64,000 nt of DNA from Gammaproteobacteria bacterium. GTDB taxonomy: Bacteria > Pseudomonadota > Gammaproteobacteria > Competibacterales > Competibacteraceae. Of the stretch, positions 10,293-18,886 are shown piece by piece. The notes beneath the pieces are model-generated. The model was not told the origin of the DNA. It worked only from the letters and a program-made list of their open reading frames with translations, and searched no databases. Each line of letters opens with the position of its first letter. Within the stretch, counting starts at the first letter, position 1. The stretch is from positions 2,083,501-2,147,500 of the forward strand of contig JACKNC010000001.1 in the NCBI GenBank assembly GCA_024235095.1, written 5' to 3'. A program made the translations under genes and the position numbers.

Positions 10293-12389
10293 TCAACTGC
10301 CCCTCGCGTTAATTAGATCAATCACAGCACGATGGGCCGCTGCAAACCCAAAATGTTCTGCCATCACCGTCAGCCCCTTGTTAGACAACGTCCTCCATAA
10401 GGCTGGGTCACGGTAGAGACGCAATATCTGTCGGGCAAACTCCCAGGGTTCATCAGCTATCAGAACGGATTGGCCATTCTCCAGGAACATGCCCTCCACC
10501 GCTGGCGTCGTCGCCACCACCGGCAGGCCGTAAGCCAGACTTTGGTTGATCTTGCCCTTGACACCCGCCCCATAGCGCAACGGGGCCACCGATAAACGGC
10601 AGCCGTCGAAGAAAGCAGTCACGTCAGGAACATAGCCCAGGATATGCACATGCTCCGAAGCCAGGGCCACGATCTGAGCCGGCGGATCCGCTCCGATTAC
10701 CGAGAAACGGATTTCCGGCTCCTGTTCCAGCACCAGGGGGAAGATTTCCCGGCAGAACCAGAGCATCGCGTCGGTATTCGGCGGATGGGCGAAAGCGCCG
10801 ATGAAGAAAAGGTCGCGTCGCTCCGCAAAGGGCTTTCGGCTACCGTAGACACGGTGAATATTCGAGACCACCCGCACGTCTGCCTCCGGCGCTTCTTGGA
10901 TCAATAGATCACGCTCCACCGTGCTGACCACCAATGTCGTATCGGCCTGGGCGATTAACTCCAGTTCCTGACGTTTGCGTCCTTCCGCGACAGTACGGGC
11001 AATTCGGTTCCCGGTCAGCTCGGCAAGACGCATTTCACGCAGGAAGTGTAAGTCCACGGTGTCATAGACGATGCGGGCGTTTCGACAATAGCGCCGGGCA
11101 GACGCCATCACCTGCGCCGCTGCATCGGCGCGGCTCAGAATCACCAGTTGGTAGTCGTCGCCGTGCGTGCGCAAGTGCTGGTCGATAGACGTGATATAGG
11201 GGCGGTAAAGCACCTCGACCCCCTGCTTCTGCAGATCGGCGACGTAGGGTTCAGGCGCTTCCAGGTTAGCGGCGGCAAAGGTGACCTTGAATCCCAACTC
11301 CTGCAAAATGGTAAACAGGTTGAGCATCCGCAACGAACCCGACTCCTTATCAGGCGTCAGCATATAAACATCGACGACAAAGGCGCGGCGGCGCACGTGG
11401 CGCTCTTTCTGGAACTCCAACGCCTCGCCCCGCGAACCATGCGACGTCAATGCTCCTTGCCAGCGCTCAAGAAACTTCCTTTGATTAATCGACTGAAACC
11501 GTTTCATGCCGCTAGTTGCAGTCTCATCGGTTCCCGCGCTCACCCCTTCACAATGCACAACCTGGGACCAGGGCTGGTAGTAAACCCGATAGCCTGCCGC
11601 GCGGACCCGGAAAGCCAGATCGGCGTCTTCATAGTAAGCTGGGGCAAAGTGGGTGTCGAAACCGCCCAGATCCTCGAACAGATCGCGTCGAATGGCGAGC
11701 GCTGCGCCAGAGACATAATCCGGCTCACGCACATAGCTGTATTGAGGCTTGTAGGGATCATCGAGATGCCCATAGTTCCAGGCGGAGCCATCGGCGGAGA
11801 GAATGCCGCCCGCCTCCTGCAAGCGTCCGTGTGGATAGATCAGCCGGCTGCCTACCAGACCGGCGTTCTGAAACGTCTGGAAAGTTTCAATTAAAGCATC
11901 CAGCCAACCTGGCTGAACCTGGGTATCGTTGTTCAGGAAAATCAGGTAATTCCCGCGAGCAACGGACGCCGCGCGATTGGTTGCTCCCACGAAGCCCAGG
12001 TTATCAGGGTTGACAATCAGGCGCACCCCTGTGTAGCTGGCGAGTGCTTTGGGCGTCCCGTCGGTGGAGCTATCATCGACGACGATCACCTCAAAATGAT
12101 ACCGACTCCTATCCGCCGCCAGCGCCGCCAAGCAATGGTGAGTAAAGCGGAACTGGTTAAAGACCGGGATAATGATGGAAACCTCTGGAGTTTCATGGTA
12201 GGGAAAAGCAAGGGGAGAAAACGGTTCACGCAGGTTGAACAACCGGGGACGCCGTGGCGGCTTGAGAGCCGTAGCGCTGAGTCGACGGCGGATCTTTTTA
12301 GCCAGAACCCAGAGACCTTCAGTCTTCAGAACATGGAAGGAGCGCGAGACAAGGAATGTTATCAGATTGAGCGTCGGCAGCTTAAGCAT
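10293..12389 (-). CDS. Two-domain glycosyltransferase (GT2 + GT4-like)
   Basis: 698 residues. A rhamnosyltransferase-like GT2 domain begins near residue 69 (VSIIIPVFNQFRFTHHCLAA, VVDDSSTDGT, FLNNDTQVQPGWLDAL, YYEDADLAFRVRAAGY). From about residue 335 a GT-B domain follows (VDVYMLTPDKESGSLRMLNL, FFIGAFAHPPNTDAMLWF, VAPLRYGAGVKGKINQSLAY). Proteins of this architecture extend cell-surface polysaccharides, using nucleotide-sugar donors at the inner face of the membrane; donor and acceptor are unknown here. The ATG and a strong Shine-Dalgarno lie inside a palindromic repeat (12383-12471), so expression signals appear repeat-derived. The gene is GC-rich like the bulk of the window, unlike the convergent giant glycosyltransferase. 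Gene order suggests an operon with the 366-residue glycosyltransferase and the dehydrogenase upstream. Confidence 0.92.
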   Translation of the reverse strand: MLKLPTLNLITFLVSRSFHVLKTEGLWVLAKKIRRRLSATALKPPRRPRLFNLREPFSPLAFPYHETPEVSIIIPVFNQFRFTHHCLAALAADRSRYHFEVIVVDDSSTDGTPKALASYTGVRLIVNPDNLGFVGATNRAASVARGNYLIFLNNDTQVQPGWLDALIETFQTFQNAGLVGSRLIYPHGRLQEAGGILSADGSAWNYGHLDDPYKPQYSYVREPDYVSGAALAIRRDLFEDLGGFDTHFAPAYYEDADLAFRVRAAGYRVYYQPWSQVVHCEGVSAGTDETATSGMKRFQSINQRKFLERWQGALTSHGSRGEALEFQKERHVRRRAFVVDVYMLTPDKESGSLRMLNLFTILQELGFKVTFAAANLEAPEPYVADLQKQGVEVLYRPYITSIDQHLRTHGDDYQLVILSRADAAAQVMASARRYCRNARIVYDTVDLHFLREMRLAELTGNRIARTVAEGRKRQELELIAQADTTLVVSTVERDLLIQEAPEADVRVVSNIHRVYGSRKPFAERRDLFFIGAFAHPPNTDAMLWFCREIFPLVLEQEPEIRFSVIGADPPAQIVALASEHVHILGYVPDVTAFFDGCRLSVAPLRYGAGVKGKINQSLAYGLPVVATTPAVEGMFLENGQSVLIADEPWEFARQILRLYRDPALWRTLSNKGLTVMAEHFGFAAAHRAVIDLINARGS

Positions 12390-12400
12390 TCACCTCCCCC
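12378..12400 (-). promoter_or_regulatory. Ribosome-binding site and start codon lying in a repeat
   Basis: Read on the minus strand, GGGGGGAGGTGA is followed directly by ATG CTT AAG, the first codons of the 698-residue glycosyltransferase. GGAGGTGA matches the anti-Shine-Dalgarno sequence very well, though the gap to the ATG is short. Both belong to the terminal segment of the repeat at 12383-12471; the copy at 36506-36618 carries the same bases but no gene starts there. Confidence 0.6.
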
Positions 12401-12471
12401 CTTTGCAAAAGGGATTGCGCATCGGCAACTCGTCCAAAATCCTTTTGTTAAAGGAGGGGACCGAACGGATA
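12383..12471 (+). repeat. MITE-like palindromic repeat, copy 1
   Basis: This copy runs from TAAGCATTCACCTCCCCCC to GGACCGAACGGATA and aligns with the reverse strand of 36506-36618. The shared landmarks, in order, are AAGCATTCACCTCCCCCCTTTG, CGCAT-GGCAAC, AAAATCC, AAAGGAGGGGAC and GAACGG. The outer ends are imperfect inverted repeats (TAAGCATTCACC against TATCCGTTCGGT). Internal CCCTTT/AAAGGG arms can form hairpins. It occupies most of the gap between two glycosyltransferase genes. Confidence 0.75.
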
Positions 12472-12487
12472 TTCGGTGGCTTACTTT

Positions 12488-13555
12488 TCATTTGCGCCAT
12501 TGTCGCCAGGCGTGAACCAGGCTTCTCAAGGGTTCAGTGATTCGCCAGGAGGTTGACCGGTAAACCGCTTCAAGCTGGCCGGATTGTTCGAGTATTTGGC
12601 TGCGCAGATCGTGCGCGAGGGCCGACAATTCATCCATCCGTCGCTGATTTTCTCTAAATAAATCCTGATCGCGCCGATACTTGCTTTCCAGTCCAAGCAG
12701 CATCTGTTCGAGTTGGGCGATGGAATCCGCTAATAGCTCGCCTGACAGCACAGCGACAGGGCCATGCGGCGGCTGATGAATAATCCCATCGCGCAGGGCT
12801 GCAAAAGCCTCGCTTAAATCGGCTCCCGACCAGATTTTTCGCCATTTCTCAAACAGCGCTGCCCGACCCGCTGCAATTTTCGCGGTATCCGCCTTCTGGT
12901 CAAAGCCAAACCCGGAATGGCCAAAATTGCGATAGCAGGCAGTCACCCGGTCCACATGCAAAAACTTGCCGTGCTCCGCCAATTGCAGCCAGAAATCCCA
13001 ATCCTCGTATAGCGCTAGACTTTCATCCAATCGGCAACCTGTTTCCCACAACGCCCGGTCAAACAACACCGCATGCATCGGGATATAGTTTTGCGCGCGC
13101 AGACTCGGCAAATGGAAAAGCTGGTTGAACAGGGCTTCAAAACAGGGGGTAGCGTCGTCCCGGTAAGCGATCATCCGCACCCCGCTGTAAGCGACCTGCG
13201 CCCAGGTTTGTCGTTGCAAGGCGTCGATGAGCACCGAGACATGTTCCGGGAAGAGCAGATCATCATCATCCAGGAACCCGAGGTAACGGCCTCTTGCGGC
13301 TTCCAACCCGGCATTCGCGGCAGCGCTCCGATCCAGCGCTTGACCATGATCAACAAAGCGCAACGAAAAACGTCCAGATTCTACAACCGGTGGCGGATGG
13401 CTGGAACCGAGCGCATTCACCACGACTATCTCAATGTGGGGATAGGTCTGGTGAGCGATGCTATCCAACGCCTCGGGCAGGGTGGGACGCGCCATACTGC
13501 GAACGATGATGCTGACCAGGGGTAAATCAATAGAACTGGCGTTTCCCGTTAGCAC
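12488..13555 (-). CDS. Family 2 glycosyltransferase with STSWRIT tail
   Basis: About 355 residues from a GTG at 13555 that overlaps the stop codon of the upstream dehydrogenase (GTGCTAA). A GTG at 13588 would give 366 residues but overlaps that gene by 40 bases. The GT-A domain is clear: PLVSIIVRSMARPTLPEALD, then FLDDDDLLFPEHVSVLID with the metal-binding aspartates, then YEDWDFWLQLAEHG. The last 60 residues form a coiled coil and end in YRSTSWRITEPLRSL, the same motif found after the coiled coil of the giant glycosyltransferase, so the two may act on the same glycan or share a scaffold. It probably transfers one sugar in surface polysaccharide assembly. Overlap with the dehydrogenase suggests translational coupling. 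Confidence 0.88.
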   Translation of the reverse strand: MLTGNASSIDLPLVSIIVRSMARPTLPEALDSIAHQTYPHIEIVVVNALGSSHPPPVVESGRFSLRFVDHGQALDRSAAANAGLEAARGRYLGFLDDDDLLFPEHVSVLIDALQRQTWAQVAYSGVRMIAYRDDATPCFEALFNQLFHLPSLRAQNYIPMHAVLFDRALWETGCRLDESLALYEDWDFWLQLAEHGKFLHVDRVTACYRNFGHSGFGFDQKADTAKIAAGRAALFEKWRKIWSGADLSEAFAALRDGIIHQPPHGPVAVLSGELLADSIAQLEQMLLGLESKYRRDQDLFRENQRRMDELSALAHDLRSQILEQSGQLEAVYRSTSWRITEPLRSLVHAWRQWRK

Positions 13556-14508
13556 GTCACGACTCGCATCAGCTTCCCATCCAGCCAACCCTGGATACTC
13601 TCCGCCAACTGCTCAACCATGCGCTGGCGGGATTCGCGGCTGCCCCAGGCGCTGTGCGGAGTAACAATCAGATTGGGAATATCTTGCGCCAATAACGGAT
13701 TACCATCGACGGGTGGCTCTAAACTCAACACATCCACGCCCGCGCCGCCCAACGCGCCCTGGCGCAAGGCATTGGCCAACAGCGTTTCATCCACCAAGCC
13801 GCCGCGCGCCGTGTTGATCAGGATGGCGTCACGCTTCATTAGCGCCAGTTCCCAAGCGCCAATCAACCCCCGGGTTTCTGGAGTCAGCGGACAATGCAGA
13901 CTGAGTACGTCCACTTGCGGCAGCAGGATCGGTAATGGCATCCGGCCTTCCTGTTCCTCGACGACGCCAGGGCGCTGGGCAATCAGGACTTTCATACCGA
14001 AAACCTCGGCAACGCGCGCCACTCCTCGTCCCAATTCACCGTAGCCAACGATGCCCAGCGTTTTACCTGTCAACTCGCGGATGGGGTAATCCAACAGGCA
14101 GAACTGACGCGCCTGTTGCCAGCGCCCCTCTCGCACCGCCTGACGGTACTCGGACAAGTGGGTGATCAAACTCAGCAACAGCGCGAAGACATGCTGAACC
14201 ACCGAGGCCGTGCCATAGCCGCGGCAATTACAGACCGTTAGACTGTGCCGCGCCGCCTCCTCCAGATCAACATTGTTCACCCCGGTCGCGGCCACGCAGA
14301 TCAGTTTCAGGCGCCGGGCCTGACCCAGGGCGGCGGCATCCAGTTTCACTTTATTGCTGATCACAACTTCGGCTTCGGCAATGCGTTCGGCGACTTCATC
14401 AGGAGCCGTTGCCGAGTAACAGCGCAGTTCCGGTAAAACCCGGTTCAGATTGCCAAAGTCGAGATCGCCGCAGTCTAGCGAATCCCGATCGAGAAACACA
14501 CCCAGCAT
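13549..14508 (-). CDS. hprA: D-isomer-specific 2-hydroxyacid dehydrogenase (glycerate dehydrogenase / hydroxypyruvate reductase type)
   Basis: 319 residues, the usual length for the family. It interconverts a 2-oxoacid and a D-2-hydroxyacid with NAD(P)H. The N-terminal substrate domain contains KLICVAATGVNNVDL and the conserved block CNCRGYGTASVVQHVFALLL, which is typical of hydroxypyruvate reductase/glycerate dehydrogenase. The nucleotide-binding motif is GIVGYGELGRGVA. The catalytic arginine and glutamate regions are INTARGGLVDE and VDVLSLEPP, and the catalytic histidine sits in VTPHSAWGS. The exact substrate is inferred from the CNCRGYGT block. The gene is divergent from hemH and is followed with an overlap by a glycosyltransferase, which may be only operon convenience. 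Confidence 0.88.
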   Translation of the reverse strand: MLGVFLDRDSLDCGDLDFGNLNRVLPELRCYSATAPDEVAERIAEAEVVISNKVKLDAAALGQARRLKLICVAATGVNNVDLEEAARHSLTVCNCRGYGTASVVQHVFALLLSLITHLSEYRQAVREGRWQQARQFCLLDYPIRELTGKTLGIVGYGELGRGVARVAEVFGMKVLIAQRPGVVEEQEGRMPLPILLPQVDVLSLHCPLTPETRGLIGAWELALMKRDAILINTARGGLVDETLLANALRQGALGGAGVDVLSLEPPVDGNPLLAQDIPNLIVTPHSAWGSRESRQRMVEQLAESIQGWLDGKLMRVVTC

Positions 14509-14584
14509 GGCAAGGGAACCTCCAGTAGTAGATTTGCTTCATTATAGGCATCCAACCCTCAAGACTGCGAGACACCACAGCGCC

Positions 14585-15703
14585 ATGATGAAATCAACCA
14601 TTACTCCTGCCTTCGCCCATGATCGACTGGCCTGCACCGGAATATTACTGGCTAACCTGGGTACGCCCGATGCCCCCACACCATCGGCTCTTCGCCGGTA
14701 TCTGGGCGAATTTCTTTGGGATTCCCGGGTTGTCGAAATCCCCCGGTTCTTATGGTGGCTGATCCTGCATGGCGTCATTCTCCGCATCCGTCCCGCTCAA
14801 TCCGCGCGCAAGTACGCCAGGATCTGGACTCCGGAAGGTTCGCCCTTGCTAGCGATCAGTCGCCGGCAGGCGGCGGCGCTGGCCAAGACCCTGGCTGAAC
14901 GCTGCCCCGGCCCGGTGCAAGTCGCGCTCGGTATGCGCTACGGCCAACCCTCTATCGCCTCTGCCCTGGCTGAATTACAGGCCGCGGGCGCTGAACGGTT
15001 ACTGGTGCTGCCCCTTTACCCGCAATATTCTGCCACGACCACGGCCGCGACCTTCGACGCAGTCGCCGCCGAATTGCGGACTTGGCGCTGGTTGCCGGAG
15101 TTGCGTTTTATTACGCAATACCATGATGATCCGGGCTATCTCGACGCCTTGGCCGCGCAGATCCGGGCTGACCGCGCGGGACGGCCTGGCGAGCGACTGC
15201 TGTTTTCTTTCCACGGCTTGCCCAAACGCAATCTATTGGCCGGCGATCCCTATCACTGCCAGTGCCATAAGACCGCCCGGTTGGTGGCTGAACGGCTGGA
15301 GCTGGCGCCGGAACAATGGGCGGTGGCTTTCCAGTCCCGCTTTGGCCGCGCCGAATGGCTGCAACCCTATACCAGCGTGTTGCTGATGGAGTGGGGGAAA
15401 GCCAGCGTCAAGAGCGTGGATGTGGTGTGTCCCGGCTTCGCTACGGACTGTCTGGAAACTCTGGAAGAAATCGCCATGGAAAACCGTCAGACGTTTCTCG
15501 ACGCTGGTGGTGAGCGTTATCGTTATCTGCCCGCGCTGAATGATGCTGCTGACCATATCACCGCCCTGGCTGGGCTTATTGAACGGCATGCGGCGGGTTG
15601 GCCGGAATTCAGCGCCCAGTACGATATTGACGCCCTCTATGCCGAATGCGCCGCCCGCCGGGGCAGGGTTGTTAAGTTCTTATCGAACCGCAATAATCTT
15701 TAA
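14585..15703 (+). CDS. hemH: Ferrochelatase
   Basis: Ferrochelatase inserts Fe2+ into protoporphyrin IX, the last step of heme synthesis. The protein is 372 residues from the ATG at 14585 (a second ATG lies at 14588); the open frame extends further upstream but into the divergent dehydrogenase gene. Family motifs are TGILLANLGTPDAPTP at the start, LRRYLGEFLWDSRVVEIPR, VALGMRYGQPSI, LPLYPQYSATTTA, the catalytic-histidine motif LLFSFHGLPKRN and CPGFATDCLETLEEI near the end. No strong Shine-Dalgarno is visible. Other heme genes lie at 27.2 kb (hemB) and 53-57.6 kb (hemCDXY). Confidence 0.97.
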   Translation: MMKSTITPAFAHDRLACTGILLANLGTPDAPTPSALRRYLGEFLWDSRVVEIPRFLWWLILHGVILRIRPAQSARKYARIWTPEGSPLLAISRRQAAALAKTLAERCPGPVQVALGMRYGQPSIASALAELQAAGAERLLVLPLYPQYSATTTAATFDAVAAELRTWRWLPELRFITQYHDDPGYLDALAAQIRADRAGRPGERLLFSFHGLPKRNLLAGDPYHCQCHKTARLVAERLELAPEQWAVAFQSRFGRAEWLQPYTSVLLMEWGKASVKSVDVVCPGFATDCLETLEEIAMENRQTFLDAGGERYRYLPALNDAADHITALAGLIERHAAGWPEFSAQYDIDALYAECAARRGRVVKFLSNRNNL

Positions 15704-15910
15704 TAATTTTTTGACGCTTGACATGAAAAATATCGCACTATCCTTAACTGATTCATTTGCAGGACTACCGCGTGCGGACGCCCTGACCTGCCCAATCGAT
15801 TCGATGTACACTTTGCCCCGCACCCTACCCACCCTATCCGCGCCGATGTGCTGGGTGACTGCGCCATTTTTCGCGGTTCGCCACCGGAGACTGCTAACGG
15901 GAATATTGAC

Positions 15911-16525
15911 ATGAAACCGAGCATTATCAACGCGCATTCAGCTTACAGCTTCACCGACTACTTCAAGCTCAGCAGCTACATTGAAGAGATTCTTGGCTAT
16001 TTCGGCTACACTCTCAGCAAGGCTGAATACGACTTGCCCCGCAGCGCGGCGCCGCTCGAACGTCTAGCCGATCTCACGATGCGCCTCAAAGAAAATCTGC
16101 CGCACGTTAGCCTGACCAGTGAAGCCGCACGACGCGAATTTTTGATCGCTCCAGTGCTGATGGACGTGGTGCATTACACCGGCGTCAATATCAAAGTAGA
16201 ATGGTTGCTGACCATCAATGAACAGCTCAAGGGAACCTTGGACTATTACTTGGAAGCCCAAGGCAGATTACTGGTGATCGAAGCGAAAAATGCCGATATA
16301 GAAAGCGGTTTCAGCCAGTTAGCGGCGGAATTGGTGGCATTGGATCACTGGACGGAAAGCGCCGCTCCCTTGCTCTACGGCGCGGTGTCCACCGGCAATA
16401 TCTGGCAGTTCGGCGTGCTGCGCCGGGCGGAAAAACACATCACGCAAGACCTCAACTTATTTCGGGTGCCTGCTGACCTAGAGGATTTATTGCGGATTCT
16501 GGTGGCGGTGCTCAACGAAAAATAG
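15911..16525 (+). CDS. PD-(D/E)XK nuclease-like protein of unknown role
   Basis: 204 residues from the ATG at 15911; a GTG at 15848 in frame is less likely. The central part GTLDYYLEAQGRLLVIEAK has the spacing of a PD-(D/E)XK nuclease core (Asp, then Glu-Ala-Lys), preceded by EFLIAPVLMDV and followed by FSQLAAELVALD, a layout seen in stand-alone restriction-endonuclease-like proteins. The ending KHITQDLNLFRVPADLEDLLRILVAVL resembles the same group. No methyltransferase, helicase or specificity gene is nearby, so a restriction role is not supported by context. The 207 bases upstream contain no recognised gene; a stop-free stretch without a start codon runs into this gene there and may be a remnant. 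Confidence 0.65.
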   Translation: MKPSIINAHSAYSFTDYFKLSSYIEEILGYFGYTLSKAEYDLPRSAAPLERLADLTMRLKENLPHVSLTSEAARREFLIAPVLMDVVHYTGVNIKVEWLLTINEQLKGTLDYYLEAQGRLLVIEAKNADIESGFSQLAAELVALDHWTESAAPLLYGAVSTGNIWQFGVLRRAEKHITQDLNLFRVPADLEDLLRILVAVLNEK

Positions 16526-16645
16526 CAGGTAGCGTAGCGCGTAGATACATACCATCTCGGCGGTCAAGGGATGAGGTCCAATCACCCAGTCATTATATCG
16601 GGACCAAGTCCTGTTGTGGTGAATCTGAAAAGGCTGGTTCGAAAG

Positions 16646-18178
16646 TTACGTCAGTTTGAAGAAACACATGCGTTTTTGCAACTCTTGGGCCTGATCGCCC
16701 ATGGTGGCGCTGGTGGCGGCAGTCTGCTCGACCAAAGTGGCGTTTTGCTGGGTGGTCTGATCCAGTTGCAGGATAGCTTTATTGATATGTTCGACGCCGC
16801 TGGCTTGCTCCTGGGTAGCAGCGGCAATTTCGGCAACGATATCACTCACTTTCTTGGTGGCGATCACGATCTCTTGCAAGGTTTGCCCGGAGTGCGCAAC
16901 CAGCTTGCTTCCACCTTCTACTTTGGTAACGCTGTCGGTGATCAACGTCTTGATCTCCTTGGCGGCGTTCGCGCTGCGCTGGGCCAGCTTGCGGACTTCA
17001 CTGGCCACGACGGCAAAGCCTCGTCCTTGCTCGCCCGCCCGTGCAGCTTCTACCGCTGCGTTTAAAGCCAGCAAGTTGGTCTGAAAGGCAATTTCATCAA
17101 TGACACCGATGATGTCCGCGATCTTGCGGCTGCTTTGGTGAATCGCGCTCATCGCCGTCACGGCTTGTTCAACGACCTGTCCACCCCCTTCAGCTTGGGT
17201 GCGGGCTACGCCAGCGAGTTGATTCGCTTGTCCAACATTGTCGGCGCTTTGCTTAATGGTGCTGGTCAGTTCTTCCATCGAAGAAGAAATCTCTTCCAAT
17301 GCTGAGGCTTGCGTCTGAGTGCGTTCGCTAAGATCATGATTGCTGCTAGCAATCTCGCCACTGGCGTTATCCACATTGGCGGTAATTTCTTGCACTTGAC
17401 CAAGAACGTCACGCAAGTGCTCTACCATTGATTTCATATCGAACAGTAAACTACTGTTATCCTTGGTCTTGGTGTCAATGGCGCCTGTAAAGTCTCCAGC
17501 CGCGAGCTGTCGGGTAATAGCGGTGGCATAAGCAGGATCACCGCCTAATTGCCGGATGACCCCACGGGCGATAATCAGTGTTATGACAAAAGAAATAATC
17601 GCAGCAAGTACAAAGAATGCGCCTATTAAAATCACTATTTGGTTAAATCTTTGCAGGCTGCTGACCCGCGTTTGCTCGCCAAGTTGGCGCTGTTCCTCTA
17701 AAACAAGCTCGAGTGATTGATGCAGGCCGCGAAACACGTCATCCGCCGTCTGCATGGCCATTGTGCCTAAAGCGGGATCGACCTGACTCAGATCAATGCT
17801 CTTGATGACGGCTTCGCGGTAGGCGGTTACGTTTGAAAATATCTTGTCAAGCTCCGCCACCGCTATTTTTTGCGAAGCCTGCTTGAAGAGGCTATTAGCG
17901 GATTGAATTTTTTTATCAATCTCTTGAGTGCTTTCTTTAACTTTTTCGGCGCTAAGGCTTGTAATTATGGTAAACAGCCGGTAGGTCAGAGCATGGGCGT
18001 CTGTGATCTGTTGGTATCCATTTTGGAAATGCGCGACTGAATCTTGTGTAGAAAGAAGATCATCGCTTATATTCCGCTCTTCGTATAAACTGAAATACGC
18101 AATGATCGCAAAAATAATCAGAAAAGCTATTGATATTCCAGGAGCGAGGAAAATTTTATATTGGAATCTCATTTTCAT
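16646..18178 (-). CDS. Methyl-accepting chemotaxis protein
   Basis: 510 residues. A first membrane segment lies near residues 10-30. The periplasmic part of about 150 residues is helical, of the four-helix-bundle kind, with no obvious Cache fold. A second membrane segment lies near 185-205. A HAMP-like linker follows (RGVIRQLGGDPAYATAITRQLAAGDF), then a methyl-accepting signalling domain whose tip is DEIAFQTNLLALNAAVEAARAGEQGRG. There is no C-terminal CheR/CheB-binding pentapeptide. It relays ligand signals to CheA/CheW. The gene starts 65 bases after a secreted Cache protein gene on the same strand, separated by a terminator-like hairpin. This arrangement is repeated at 57.9-60.1 kb. No che genes are in the window. 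Confidence 0.95.
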   Translation of the reverse strand: MKMRFQYKIFLAPGISIAFLIIFAIIAYFSLYEERNISDDLLSTQDSVAHFQNGYQQITDAHALTYRLFTIITSLSAEKVKESTQEIDKKIQSANSLFKQASQKIAVAELDKIFSNVTAYREAVIKSIDLSQVDPALGTMAMQTADDVFRGLHQSLELVLEEQRQLGEQTRVSSLQRFNQIVILIGAFFVLAAIISFVITLIIARGVIRQLGGDPAYATAITRQLAAGDFTGAIDTKTKDNSSLLFDMKSMVEHLRDVLGQVQEITANVDNASGEIASSNHDLSERTQTQASALEEISSSMEELTSTIKQSADNVGQANQLAGVARTQAEGGGQVVEQAVTAMSAIHQSSRKIADIIGVIDEIAFQTNLLALNAAVEAARAGEQGRGFAVVASEVRKLAQRSANAAKEIKTLITDSVTKVEGGSKLVAHSGQTLQEIVIATKKVSDIVAEIAAATQEQASGVEHINKAILQLDQTTQQNATLVEQTAATSATMGDQAQELQKRMCFFKLT

Positions 18179-18185
18179 TGCCTCA

Positions 18186-18222
18186 ATAAAAATTGCCTAC
18201 TAACTGTGCGGTCAGTAGGCAA
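18186..18222 (-). terminator. Intercistronic hairpin with T-run between Cache protein and chemoreceptor
   Basis: On the minus strand TTGCCTACT pairs with AGTAGGCAA across a 12-base loop and is followed by TTTTTATT, the form of an intrinsic terminator. It ends about eight bases before the chemoreceptor ATG. It would let the upstream Cache protein be made in excess over the receptor. Confidence 0.65.
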
Positions 18223-18242
18223 CTAACTGTACTATTCATGCT

Positions 18243-18695
18243 TCAGCGTTTGTAAATTCCAGCGCATACAGCAGTTTTATCCACACTCTCACAAAATAAA
18301 GTCTTAGGCAAAACTTTCTTTGTTACCGGATCCATGAATTTAAAATCCACCGAGTAACTGTTATTCGGAGTCTTGGCTTTTTCGACAATCTCGTGATTGA
18401 ACGCTTTGCCATCCAGATCCTTTACATCAAGCATATCTTTTCCAACGATTTTATCATTAGCGCCATGAGCTAGGACCGTTCCTTTAGGGCTAATAACAAC
18501 GATATATAAATCCCGGTCAATAAAATCCTTATTTTTAGCAGTAAAGTCCGCATAGGCTTTCTCCGGGCCGGAACTCTTAATATGTGCAACCGCCTTTTTA
18601 ACGAGGGCCTGCGCTTCTTCAGCAGTGCCAAACTCTGTGGCGTAAACAATTGAGGTTAATCCACAGAATAGAGCAAAACTTAACAAGGTTCTCAT
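18243..18695 (-). CDS. Secreted single-Cache-domain protein
   Basis: 150 residues with a signal peptide (MRTLLSFALFCGLTSIVYA, cleavage likely after residue 19) and no membrane anchor. The mature part has the layout of a small Cache sensor: a helix (EEAQALVKKAVAHIKSSG), then RDLYIVVISPKGTVLAHGAND, KIVGKDMLDVKDLDGKAF, and a final strand segment with two cysteines (FCESV, VCAGIY). Such domains bind small ligands in the periplasm, usually as part of a receptor; here the domain stands alone. A Shine-Dalgarno (AGGAG) precedes the ATG. The next gene on the strand is a chemoreceptor with a different periplasmic domain, so the pair may work as a binding protein plus receptor. The ligand is unknown. 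Confidence 0.85.
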   Translation of the reverse strand: MRTLLSFALFCGLTSIVYATEFGTAEEAQALVKKAVAHIKSSGPEKAYADFTAKNKDFIDRDLYIVVISPKGTVLAHGANDKIVGKDMLDVKDLDGKAFNHEIVEKAKTPNNSYSVDFKFMDPVTKKVLPKTLFCESVDKTAVCAGIYKR

Positions 18696-18886
18696 GTCTC
18701 ACACTCCTGGTTAACTGGCTAAAAAGAGATAAAAAATGAGAAAATTCGATACGCTTGCAGGAAATTACTGCAAGAAATATCTCTTTATATTAACAGCATT
18801 CTTTCAATAGATCAAGAAATAGATAAATTAATTAACGTTAAGTTCCTTGATAAAATAGGGGTAATTATTGGATTGCATCAAAATTA

